Shown piece by piece: positions 18,090-25,891 of a stretch of DNA of 60,102 bases. Position 1 is the stretch's first letter. Every line of letters starts with the position of its first letter. The DNA comes from Halioglobus sp. (lineage in GTDB: Bacteria > Pseudomonadota > Gammaproteobacteria > Pseudomonadales > Halieaceae): assembly GCA_029246385.1 (NCBI GenBank), contig JAQWNG010000030.1:1-60102 (forward strand), written 5' to 3'. The notes beneath the pieces are model-generated. The model ran no database searches, was not told where the DNA came from, and worked only from the letters and a program-made list of their open reading frames with translations. The translations under genes were made by a program, and so were the position numbers.

Positions 18090-19165
18090 GCGGCTTATAT
18101 CTCAGCCCGGGCTTATTTCCCGAGGAGTTTCTGCGCCCAACAGTGGATTTTATTCTTGGCTGCCAACGCGACAGCGGCGAAATTCCTTGGTTTGAGGGCG
18201 GTTACACCGATCCTTGGGACCATGTGGAATCCGCAATGGGCCTGTCTATCGGAGGAGAGCTGGACGCTGCGTATAAAGCTTATCAATGGTTAGCGGAAAT
18301 GCAATTAGAAGACGGCAGCTGGTGGGCCTCCTATCGCGGACAAGAAATTGACAATGCCGGTCGGCGTGAGTCCAACTTTGTTGCCTACATCGCGACCGGC
18401 GTCTGGCATCATTATTTAATCAGTGCGGACGACGATTTTCTGCAGGCGATGTGGCCAATGGTCGATAAATCGATTGGCTTCGTGCTGTCTCTGCAGTCCG
18501 AATATGGAGAAATTGATTGGGCCGTGGATGGCGCCGGAAAGCCAAAGGGCGACGCTTTGGTGACCGGGTGTAGTTCGATCTACAAAAGCTTGGAATGCGC
18601 ACACAACATCGCGCTCACGCTGGGTGAAGGACGGAGCCACTGGTTGGTCGCGCGCGATAGGTTAGGCAAGGCCTTGCGTAACAAGCCAGAGCGATTTGAT
18701 CGCACGTGGGAAACTAAGTCACGCTATTCGATGGACTGGTTTTATCCGGTGTTGACGGGCGTATATACCGGAGCAGAAGCTCGTGCGCGTCTGGCGTCGC
18801 GCTGGGATGAGTTCGTTGAGGACAAGCTTGGCTGTCGCTGTGAGACCCAAGAGCCGTGGGTGACTGTTGCTGAAACGTGCGAGTTGGTTATGGCTTTACT
18901 GGCTGCTGGGGATCATGCGCGTGCTGTTGAAATATACAGCTGGCTGCAGCAGTGGCGCGCTAATGATGGCTCTTATTGGACGGGCTATCAACTGGTTGAG
19001 GATTTGTTGTGGCCTGATGAAAGGCCCACGTGGACGGCCGGGGCTATTTTGTTAGCAGCGGACGCGCTGACCAAACATACACTAGCCTCGGGGCTGTTTT
19101 GCAGTGTGCGCTTGTTGGATCGGCCCACTGATGATGCGCACGAGCGTCGAATTCTAGTGGATTAA
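18086..19165 (+). CDS. prenyltransferase/squalene-oxidase-like alpha/alpha-toroid protein
   Basis: This 359-residue protein carries repeated QW-like motifs of the prenyltransferase and terpene cyclase toroid fold: ILGCQRDSGEIPWFEGGY, LAEMQLEDGSWWAS, LSLQSEYGEIDWAVDGAG and LQQWRANDGSYWTGYQ. I do not see the DxDD motif of squalene-hopene cyclases, so cyclase activity cannot be asserted; a glycan- or lipid-binding or processing role is equally possible. It has no signal peptide. It is the third gene of the glycosyltransferase-methyltransferase operon and ends at a hairpin shared with the convergent methyltransferase gene. Confidence 0.8.
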   Translation: MSGLYLSPGLFPEEFLRPTVDFILGCQRDSGEIPWFEGGYTDPWDHVESAMGLSIGGELDAAYKAYQWLAEMQLEDGSWWASYRGQEIDNAGRRESNFVAYIATGVWHHYLISADDDFLQAMWPMVDKSIGFVLSLQSEYGEIDWAVDGAGKPKGDALVTGCSSIYKSLECAHNIALTLGEGRSHWLVARDRLGKALRNKPERFDRTWETKSRYSMDWFYPVLTGVYTGAEARARLASRWDEFVEDKLGCRCETQEPWVTVAETCELVMALLAAGDHARAVEIYSWLQQWRANDGSYWTGYQLVEDLLWPDERPTWTAGAILLAADALTKHTLASGLFCSVRLLDRPTDDAHERRILVD

Positions 19166-19186
19166 AGCAGGGCTGAACGCCCTGCT
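19166..19186. terminator. perfect hairpin between convergent genes
   Basis: The sequence forms an 8-bp perfect stem (AGCAGGGC / GCCCTGCT) around a 5-base loop, TGAAC. It begins right after the stop of the toroid gene and its right arm includes two bases of the stop codon of the methyltransferase on the other strand. On the minus strand it is followed by TTAAT, a weak T-tract, so it is most likely a terminator for the minus-strand gene, perhaps bidirectional. Confidence 0.55.
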
Positions 19187-19802
19187 ACAGGCGCAGTAAA
19201 AGGCCTAAACTATTCACTTGCTCTAGGCGTTTAAACAGGCCAGACGCCAGTGCCATACGATAGACCGCGTAAGGCGCTTGGCCTCCTTTGTGTGGGTCGT
19301 CGAACAAATCATGTATCGCCAGCACGCCGCCACGCATAAGGTGCGGCATCCAGCACCGGTAGTCTGTGAGTGCCGCGTCGAGACTGTGCCCTCCATCGAT
19401 AAAGACCATTGCCAGTGGCGTCTGCCAATGTCTGGCTGCCGCCTCTGAGCCTGCTACAACTGGCACGACCCATTCGTCCAGTCCCGCACGGCCGACATTG
19501 CGACGAAACTCTCGAAACGTGTCCATGACGCCTTCGCCGGCGTCGTAGAGATCGGGGTCGTGAAAAAATTCACCTTGCTGATGTTCTTCCGAGCCGCGGT
19601 GGTGGTCTAGTGCAAACACTGTACTGTTGTGAGTACGACAGGCTAGTCCCAGATAAATGGTGGATTTGCCACAGTAGCTGCCGATTTCCAATACCGGCCC
19701 CATTGCACTAGCGCGACGGGCCTGTTCAAACAGTGCCTGTGCCTCATCTGCGGCAAGGAACCCCTTAATCTGGTCGATGTCAGCGGGCAGGTCGGGAATC
19801 AT
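19185..19802 (-). CDS. class I SAM-dependent methyltransferase (Methyltransf_24 type)
   Basis: This 205-residue protein has motif I as GPVLEIGSYCGKSTIYLGLA and a metal-dependent-methyltransferase-like centre VFIDGGHSLDAALTDYRCW followed by GGVLAIHDLFDDP. Such Methyltransf_24 proteins are common in polysaccharide and natural-product clusters. It faces the toroid operon across the hairpin at 19166 and lies 18 bp downstream of nothing it could share a transcript with except tolC (21242-19821), which is upstream on the same strand. It could therefore be read from the tolC promoter. Substrate unknown. Confidence 0.88.
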   Translation of the reverse strand: MIPDLPADIDQIKGFLAADEAQALFEQARRASAMGPVLEIGSYCGKSTIYLGLACRTHNSTVFALDHHRGSEEHQQGEFFHDPDLYDAGEGVMDTFREFRRNVGRAGLDEWVVPVVAGSEAAARHWQTPLAMVFIDGGHSLDAALTDYRCWMPHLMRGGVLAIHDLFDDPHKGGQAPYAVYRMALASGLFKRLEQVNSLGLLLRL

Positions 19803-19820
19803 ATGAAGCGGCTTCCTTTT

Positions 19821-21242
19821 CTACGGCGATCCAATAACGGATTTAGCCGATGGCGAGGCTGGAGGCACAAGAAAGGCGTCCAGTTTGAGAATATCTGCCG
19901 GGCTGAGTAGCCCGGCATTTTCATTCAGACGCATCAGATTAAGAATATAATCGTAACGGCTGTTCGCGTAATCTCGTTCCGCTCGGAATAGCGTATTCTG
20001 AGCATTGAGCACATCAACCACATTGCGTGTTCCCACTTCGTAGCCGGCCTGCGTTGCGTCTACAGAACTTTTTGAAGAAATTATACTTTGCTTGCGTGCC
20101 GCGATGCGCGATACGTCACTGAGCACCGTCATATGCAAGGAACGGGTGTTGGTGACTGTATTGCGGGAGAGATTGATGCGCTGTTCCCGAGCGGCGCTGA
20201 ACTCTTGAGCTGCACGTCGTCGGTTGGCGCTGATCGCACCGCCGCTGTATAGCGGAACGCTGAGCGTCACCCGCCATATATGCTCTTTGAGGTTGCTATC
20301 GGGGGGGCTGTTGATGCCGGTATCGGGTGTGACGGTGATGTCCCCGTCAACGTCAAAGTCAGAATATTCATAGCCGCCGTTAATCTTGGGGGCGTGTTCC
20401 ATTTTGTTTGCTTTGGCAGTCTGGCGCGCAGCCTCTTCTCTGTAAGTGGCGGCTAGAAGTTCAAAGTTATTTTGCAGAGCAAAATCTACCCACGCAGCGC
20501 GATCAATAGGGTTTGGTGGAAGAATTTTGAAGTCGTCGATCAAAACGTTAAGGTTACTTTGTTTCTGGCCTGTCAATATCGACAGCCGCTCCAATGCAAC
20601 AGACACATCATTTTCATCCACGATGCGCTCTACCTGAGCGAGGTCTCTAGCGGCCTGCGCTTCATAGACGTCGGTGATGGCGATGAGGCCGACCTCAAAA
20701 CGTTGCTGAGTCTGCTCTAACTGGCGCTCGAATGCTCGCTCTTGAGCCTGTGAGGCGGCCAAATTGTCCTGTGCGCGCAAGACTAGTAGATAGGCTTCTA
20801 CCACTCTGACGATCAGATTTTGCTGATTCGCGGCAAAGGTGGCCTCCGCTTCTTTAGTGACCTGCTTGCCCGATTGAAAGCTGAACCATGCTGATAGGTC
20901 GAATAATGCCTGATTAAGAGAAATCACGTACCCCTCGGTACTGATGTCGCGATTGGTCAGCGTATTGTCAATGACAATACCTTCCTCACTAAAAATGGGG
21001 CCAAGGCCATCTGTGTCACCGTCGGAGTTTTGATAGGAATAACTTGCGCTCACTTGCGGCAGTAGTGCAGAGCGGCTGAGCTTTTCGGTCTCCCGCCTTG
21101 CAAGATAGATTGCTTCTTCTGATTTCAGTTGAGCGTCATTATTTAGCGCCAATTGATAGATATCACTGAGTGAGTCCGCTCGTAAGGTGATAGATGAGAA
21201 AAAGAGTCCGAATGACGCAAGCGCAATAATTAGATTTTTCAT
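19821..21242 (-). CDS. tolC: TolC-family outer membrane efflux protein
   Basis: TolC forms the trimeric outer-membrane channel for efflux pumps and type I secretion. The protein has a signal peptide (MKNLIIALASFGLFFSSITL, cleaved near LRADS) and two related halves of coiled-coil and beta strands. Diagnostic segments are LSDIYQLALNNDAQLKSEEA, ERQLEQTQQRFEVGLIAITD, LSVPLYSGGAISANRR and, near the C-terminus, GYEVGTRNVVDVLNAQ. The 473 residues are typical. Divergent from DUF1249 with 214 bp between. No pump genes are adjacent, as for tolC in many gammaproteobacteria. Confidence 0.93.
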   Translation of the reverse strand: MKNLIIALASFGLFFSSITLRADSLSDIYQLALNNDAQLKSEEAIYLARRETEKLSRSALLPQVSASYSYQNSDGDTDGLGPIFSEEGIVIDNTLTNRDISTEGYVISLNQALFDLSAWFSFQSGKQVTKEAEATFAANQQNLIVRVVEAYLLVLRAQDNLAASQAQERAFERQLEQTQQRFEVGLIAITDVYEAQAARDLAQVERIVDENDVSVALERLSILTGQKQSNLNVLIDDFKILPPNPIDRAAWVDFALQNNFELLAATYREEAARQTAKANKMEHAPKINGGYEYSDFDVDGDITVTPDTGINSPPDSNLKEHIWRVTLSVPLYSGGAISANRRRAAQEFSAAREQRINLSRNTVTNTRSLHMTVLSDVSRIAARKQSIISSKSSVDATQAGYEVGTRNVVDVLNAQNTLFRAERDYANSRYDYILNLMRLNENAGLLSPADILKLDAFLVPPASPSAKSVIGSP

Positions 21243-21456
21243 GCAATAATTCCCGAGCGAAAATTAACTATTTTTCAACCCTTGATTGTACCAGCCTCTC
21301 GTAGACTCTGCATACATTGAAACTGTCATGCAAAGGGTGCAGTTCGCGGTAGTTTGTGCCATCTTAGGAGCAGCTCTGCGACTATTGATGCGTTATCATT
21401 CTGTATGAGGTTGCAGGTTTCATTTATTTACAAGGGCTGAACGCCTAGGCAAAGTT

Positions 21457-21906
21457 TTGCAAAATTCGACTAGACGACTATTTAAACTTGATTTAACGGA
21501 GCTGCACGCGATCTGTGATGCCAATTATTTGCGCCTGAAACGCCTATTCCCTGATTATGAGAACTGCAATTCTCGCGATTTATTAGTAGGCGCCGCCAAA
21601 GTCCGACTGAGCATTCTAGAGCGTTGTCGTTACACCACTATTTTTCATATTCACCAGCAATCGACAGAATCCCATTGGTTGGGTCTATTAAATGTGGAAG
21701 TGAGGGCCTACCATGACGCGCGCATGTTGGAGGTCGTATCTTTTCAGTCTTATCGTCAGGTATCGGCCCGATATCGCTATCCTAACGAGCAAATGTTCGC
21801 GCAGGATGAAAAGTCCCAGCAGAATCGATTTTTGGCAGACTGGCTGGAACACTGCCTGCAAAACGGACGTGCCGCGCTTGATGTTGTCGCTACGACCGTG
21901 ACCTAA
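21457..21906 (+). CDS. DUF1249 family protein (YqiB-like)
   Basis: This small protein of 149 residues belongs to the DUF1249/YqiB family, recognised from LTELHAICDANYLRLKRLFP and from TESHWLGLLNVEVRAYHDAR with MLEVVSFQSY. Its function is not known. It sits between tolC and cpdA, the position it has in many gammaproteobacteria. The start is taken as TTG 21457 because no in-frame ATG or GTG precedes the conserved region; the ribosome site is weak. The nudF (ADP-ribose pyrophosphatase) gene that usually lies beside it is absent. Confidence 0.88.
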   Translation: MQNSTRRLFKLDLTELHAICDANYLRLKRLFPDYENCNSRDLLVGAAKVRLSILERCRYTTIFHIHQQSTESHWLGLLNVEVRAYHDARMLEVVSFQSYRQVSARYRYPNEQMFAQDEKSQQNRFLADWLEHCLQNGRAALDVVATTVT

Positions 21907-21918
21907 CGCGGCGGCACA

Positions 21919-22758
21919 ATGTCCCAAACTCCAGACTCAATCGAAACCGTCGGTACTCAGGGTGAGACGGCCCAGCTTGTGCAGTTAACCGATACGCACC
22001 TTTGCCACTCGCGCGGAGGCACTTTGCTGGGAATGGATACCGACCATTCGTTGCAGTCTGTCATTAATCTGGTTCAAAAAGAGCGACCTGTGATTGATCT
22101 GTTGCTAGGAACTGGAGACCTGTCTGACGGTGGGGCAGGCCCTGCTTATGAGCGATTGCAGGACTATTTTGATCAGCTGACACACGTCCACTACTGGTTG
22201 CCGGGCAATCACGATGATCGAGCGGTGATGGCGGCTGTTGCTGCTACTCCTGCGCGTATGTGCAGAGAGGTTAGGCTGGCCCGCTGGCAGGTCCTGCTTC
22301 TAGATTCGCAAATTATTGGGCATGTGGAAGGGCAATTAGGCAAAGCGGAGCTGGCGCTATTGGAACGGTCGCTGACCGCCGCAAAAGAGGAGGGCCGGCA
22401 CACGTTGGTCTGCCTGCACCATCAACCGGTAGCCATTGGCTGTGAGTGGCTGGACCAACAGATGGTCGCTGATGCCGACGCATTTTTTAACGTACTCGAC
22501 CGGTACCCCGGAGTCAAAGCGGTTCTGTGGGGTCACGTTCATCAGGAAATAGACCGTACTCGCAATGGCGTGCGATTACTGGCGTCGCCCTCTACCTGTG
22601 TGCAATTCGCGCCTGGCAGTGAACATTTTAAAGCCGATGATCAGCCGCCCGGTTATCGGTGGCTGGAATTGCACCATGATGGTCGCGTTGAAACGGGAAT
22701 ATCCCGAGTGTGGGACACCCCATTTTCGGTTGATCTGAATACAGGGGGTTACTTATAG
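21919..22758 (+). CDS. cpdA: 3',5'-cyclic-AMP phosphodiesterase
   Basis: CpdA hydrolyses cAMP and lowers CRP signalling. The metallophosphoesterase motifs appear in order: QLTDTHLCHSRGG (D-x-H), LLGTGDLSDGG (GD), WLPGNHDDR (GNHD), LVCLHHQPV and LWGHVHQEIDR (GHxH). All metal ligands are present, so an active enzyme is expected. The 279 residues fit. A small stem (CTCGC / GCGAG, 22759-22773) follows the stop but lacks a T-tract. The esterase gene yqiA, often between cpdA and parE, is missing; parE follows after 74 bp. Confidence 0.94.
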   Translation: MSQTPDSIETVGTQGETAQLVQLTDTHLCHSRGGTLLGMDTDHSLQSVINLVQKERPVIDLLLGTGDLSDGGAGPAYERLQDYFDQLTHVHYWLPGNHDDRAVMAAVAATPARMCREVRLARWQVLLLDSQIIGHVEGQLGKAELALLERSLTAAKEEGRHTLVCLHHQPVAIGCEWLDQQMVADADAFFNVLDRYPGVKAVLWGHVHQEIDRTRNGVRLLASPSTCVQFAPGSEHFKADDQPPGYRWLELHHDGRVETGISRVWDTPFSVDLNTGGYL

Positions 22759-22832
22759 CTCGCACTAAGCGAGGCTGACTGTACAATGCTGATCTGACCA
22801 AACTTTCCAATAACGCATGATAAGTTATAGCA

Positions 22833-24722
22833 ATGAGCCAATATACCGCTGAAGATATAGAAGTCCTGACTGGATTAGAGCCGGTGCGTAAACGCCCTGG
22901 TATGTATACGGACACCACCCGGCCCAATCATCTTGCGCAGGAAGTCATCGACAACAGCGTTGATGAGGCGCTGGGTGGTTTCGCCAGCGAGATCGATGTT
23001 TGTTTGAACAAGGATGGTTCAGTCACGGTCGCTGACGACGGTCGTGGTATGCCTGTCGATCTGCATCCCGGAGAAAAAAAGCCTGGGGTAGAAGTTATTC
23101 TCAGCACGCTGCATGCCGGCGGCAAGTTTTCGGATAAAAACTATCAGTTCAGTGGCGGGCTGCACGGCGTCGGCGTATCGGTGGTCAATGCGCTGTCCAG
23201 CGCTCTGGAAGTGGTGATCCGCCGCGACGGCAATATTTACAGTATGAGCTTTGCGGGCGGACAAAAGAAAACGGAATTGGTGGTTGCCGGCAGCTGTGGC
23301 AAACGCAACACCGGCACCACGCTCACGTTTATGCCCGATCCCAACTATTTCGATTCGGTTAACTTTTCGGTATCACGGCTGCGGCATGTATTGCGGGCTA
23401 AGGCGGTGTTGTGCCCAGGACTGCGAGTCAAGTTCAAGGACGAGAAGAAAGGTGAGACTAAAGAGTGGTATTTCGAAGATGGACTCAAGGACTATCTGGC
23501 GGATGCCACGATTGACTTTCCGGTCATTCCCGAAGAGCCCTTTGTAGGCAGCTTCAGTGGCAGTAATGAGGGCGTAGATTGGGCCGTGCAGTGGCTGCTA
23601 GAGGGCGGGGACATTACTGCCGAGTCCTACGTTAACCTAATCCCCACGATTCAGGGCGGAACTCATGTCAACGGTATGCGGACTGGGCTGTTAGATGCGA
23701 TGCGTGAATTTTGTGAACTGCGCAGCCTGTTGCCTCGTGGCGTTAAGTTGGCGCCGGACGACATCTGGGAGCGATGCTGCTATGTGCTCTCTTCCAAAAT
23801 AGGTGATCCGCAGTTCTCCGGGCAGACCAAAGAGCGGCTTTCGTCGCGGGAGGCTGCAGCGTTTGTGTCCGGCATTGTCAAAGATGCGTTTAGTTTGTGG
23901 CTCAATCAGCATACAGAAGAAGCAGAGAAACTAGCCGAGCTGTGCATCGCCAATGCACAAGGACGATTGCGTCTCGCTAAACAGGTGACGCGCAAAAAAG
24001 TCACTGCCGGTCCAGCGCTGCCGGGCAAGCTCGCCGACTGTTCAGGGGGTGACCCGTCACGGGCCGAGCTGTTTTTGGTGGAGGGAGATTCCGCCGGTGG
24101 TTCTGCGAAGCAGGCGCGTAGCCGAGAATTTCAGGCCATCTTGCCGCTGCGCGGCAAAATATTAAATACTTGGGAAGTCGACTCGCAGGAGATACTCGCC
24201 TCTCAGGAGGTGCACAATATTTCAATCGCCCTTGGCGTGGATCCAGCCAGCGATGATCTCTCCGGCCTGCGCTATCACAAAGTCTGTATTTTAGCAGACG
24301 CCGATTCTGACGGTCTGCACATTGCCACGCTAATTTGTGCCTTATTTGTGCGACACTTTCGGCCGCTGGTAGCGGCCGGCCATGTTTATGTGGCGATGCC
24401 GCCATTGTTTCGCGTCGATGTTGGGAAGGAAGTGTTTTATGCCCTGGATGAAGCCGAGAGGCAGGGCATTTTGGATCGGATTGAGGCGGAGAAGAAAAAG
24501 GGCAAAGTCAATGTTCAGCGCTTCAAAGGTCTTGGAGAAATGAATCCGTTACAATTGCGTGAAACTACCATGGACCCCGACACCCGACGTCTTGTGCGCC
24601 TGGTGCTCGATGCTGGCGATGGCACCAATCAGATGATGGATATGCTGTTGGCGAAAAAACGTGCATCGGATCGCAAAGCTTGGTTGGAGGAGAAGGGGGG
24701 TATTGCCGAGGCGGCACTGTGA
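22833..24722 (+). CDS. parE: DNA topoisomerase IV subunit B
   Basis: ParE is the ATPase subunit of topoisomerase IV, which unlinks daughter chromosomes. The GHKL ATPase motifs are seen in LAQEVIDNSVDEALGGFASE, VADDGRGMPVDLHPGEKKPG and GGLHGVGVSVVNALS. The TOPRIM part has LFLVEGDSAGGSAKQARSRE, AILPLRGKILN and the metal-binding ADADSDGLHIATL. The 629 residues, and GTGL-less GGKF spacing of the ParE rather than GyrB type, support the assignment. parC is not in the window. Confidence 0.96.
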   Translation: MSQYTAEDIEVLTGLEPVRKRPGMYTDTTRPNHLAQEVIDNSVDEALGGFASEIDVCLNKDGSVTVADDGRGMPVDLHPGEKKPGVEVILSTLHAGGKFSDKNYQFSGGLHGVGVSVVNALSSALEVVIRRDGNIYSMSFAGGQKKTELVVAGSCGKRNTGTTLTFMPDPNYFDSVNFSVSRLRHVLRAKAVLCPGLRVKFKDEKKGETKEWYFEDGLKDYLADATIDFPVIPEEPFVGSFSGSNEGVDWAVQWLLEGGDITAESYVNLIPTIQGGTHVNGMRTGLLDAMREFCELRSLLPRGVKLAPDDIWERCCYVLSSKIGDPQFSGQTKERLSSREAAAFVSGIVKDAFSLWLNQHTEEAEKLAELCIANAQGRLRLAKQVTRKKVTAGPALPGKLADCSGGDPSRAELFLVEGDSAGGSAKQARSREFQAILPLRGKILNTWEVDSQEILASQEVHNISIALGVDPASDDLSGLRYHKVCILADADSDGLHIATLICALFVRHFRPLVAAGHVYVAMPPLFRVDVGKEVFYALDEAERQGILDRIEAEKKKGKVNVQRFKGLGEMNPLQLRETTMDPDTRRLVRLVLDAGDGTNQMMDMLLAKKRASDRKAWLEEKGGIAEAAL

Positions 24723-25080
24723 AGATCGAAGTAACAGCGTTGTCTGAGGAAAACATCAGCTGTTCAAATTGCAGATGCAAACCGGAAACAGCTGCATACC
24801 CTTGAAGCGAACGGCCAGACGATTTAGATAAGGCCTGCGATATGTTTGCAAGTGCAAACCTTTAGTATAAGCCGCTGCCTTTGTATTGGGTATTTTGCTA
24901 AAAAATTATGAGTAACGTGAAGGGAGAAAGGTATTGCTAAGGGCCAGGATTAAAAAAAACCGTTAAAAAGAAGCTTGAAAAACGATGAAAGAAAAGCGCA
25001 ATGAAAAGAAGGAAAAGAAGGCTAATAGGAAGTAGGTGAATATTTCAGGTCTAGCGATGGCCGGTGGGAGCGAGATTATT
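24723..25080. other. intergenic region with inverted repeats and a purine-rich stretch
   Basis: This 358-bp gap between parE and yceI holds three visible items. First, a widely spaced inverted repeat CAGCTGTT (24757-24764) and AACAGCTG (24787-24794) just after parE. Second, a compact near-palindrome GTTTGCA-AG-TGCAAAC at 24844-24859, with another TGCAAAC at 24775-24781, which looks like a protein-binding site. Third, a strongly purine-rich segment from about 24940 to 25035 that contains a 16-codon Lys/Glu-rich frame (ATG 24985, TAG 25033-25035). No recognisable gene or RNA. Confidence 0.6.
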
Positions 25081-25677
25081 ATGAGCAACGCACAATATTG
25101 TCAGCGGTGGTTACTGACCATGGTGTTAATGATTCCTTTCGGCCCTGCTTGGGCTGATTGGGAGTTGGACAACGCGCAATCAGCGATCAATTTTATCTCG
25201 ATAAAAAACAATAGCGCAGGCGAAGTGCATGGCTTCACTTCTTTGTCTGGATTTATTGCCGCAACGGGCAAAGTTCAAATAGCGATCAATCTCAATAGTG
25301 TCCAGACGCTAGTGGAGGTGCGCAACGAGCGCATGCGCGAACTGTTATTTGAGACGGTCGCATTTCCGGCCGCCCAGATAACAGCCAACGTTGACCCGGC
25401 GATGCTGGCCGCAGCAGTCGATAGCGGCGTTATAGCCGCCAGCGTGCCCGTCACACTAGCACTGCACGGTCACGAAAAAACAATGACCATTGCAGTGGTG
25501 GCAGTCGGAAGCGGTGATGGCAGTTTACGTGTTTTCACAAAGCGCCCCGTTATTGTGAGCGCGGCTGATTTTGCCTTGGACAAAGGGGTATCGATGTTAA
25601 AAACTATCGCTGGCCTGCAGTCTATTAGTAATGCCATTCCGGTTACCTTCGATTTGCAGTTTGTGCCAACACAGTAA
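25081..25677 (+). CDS. YceI-family periplasmic protein
   Basis: This is an exported lipocalin-like YceI protein, a family thought to bind isoprenoid quinones or other amphiphiles in the periplasm. The signal peptide is residues 1-25 or so (basic start, LLTMVLMIPFGPAWA). The mature protein begins DWELDNAQSAINFISIKN, the family opening, and continues with VQIAINLNSVQTLVEVRNER and VTLALHGHEKTMTIAV. ATG 25081 with GGGAG upstream is preferred; a GTG at 25036 in frame is the alternative. Length about 198 residues. No cytochrome b561 partner is adjacent. Confidence 0.9.
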   Translation: MSNAQYCQRWLLTMVLMIPFGPAWADWELDNAQSAINFISIKNNSAGEVHGFTSLSGFIAATGKVQIAINLNSVQTLVEVRNERMRELLFETVAFPAAQITANVDPAMLAAAVDSGVIAASVPVTLALHGHEKTMTIAVVAVGSGDGSLRVFTKRPVIVSAADFALDKGVSMLKTIAGLQSISNAIPVTFDLQFVPTQ

Positions 25678-25891
25678 TAAGGGGTTTTGCGGGTCGTTGC
25701 ATGCGCAGGTGCAGTCCGTAATGCCAAATCATGGTTAATCGATGCAGTACGATCGCGATAGGCGCTTCGGCACTGACGATATGAAAAGCCATGCGGCAGC
25801 GGGGAGCGGTAAGGGTAAGACGCGATCAGTTCCGATATTGGAGCCATCGAGACCCTAATCAAGCGTCCACGCCGTTGCGCTCGGCCATACT

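Noticed and set aside
21350-21361. GCGGTAGTTTG, resembling an ops site before DUF1249
   Set aside because: It lacks the first G of GGCGGTAG and the GCGTG tail, and the genes downstream are not a long surface-glycan operon.
25470-25862. 130-codon minus-strand frame after yceI
   Set aside because: Mostly antisense to yceI, with no domain and no ribosome site.
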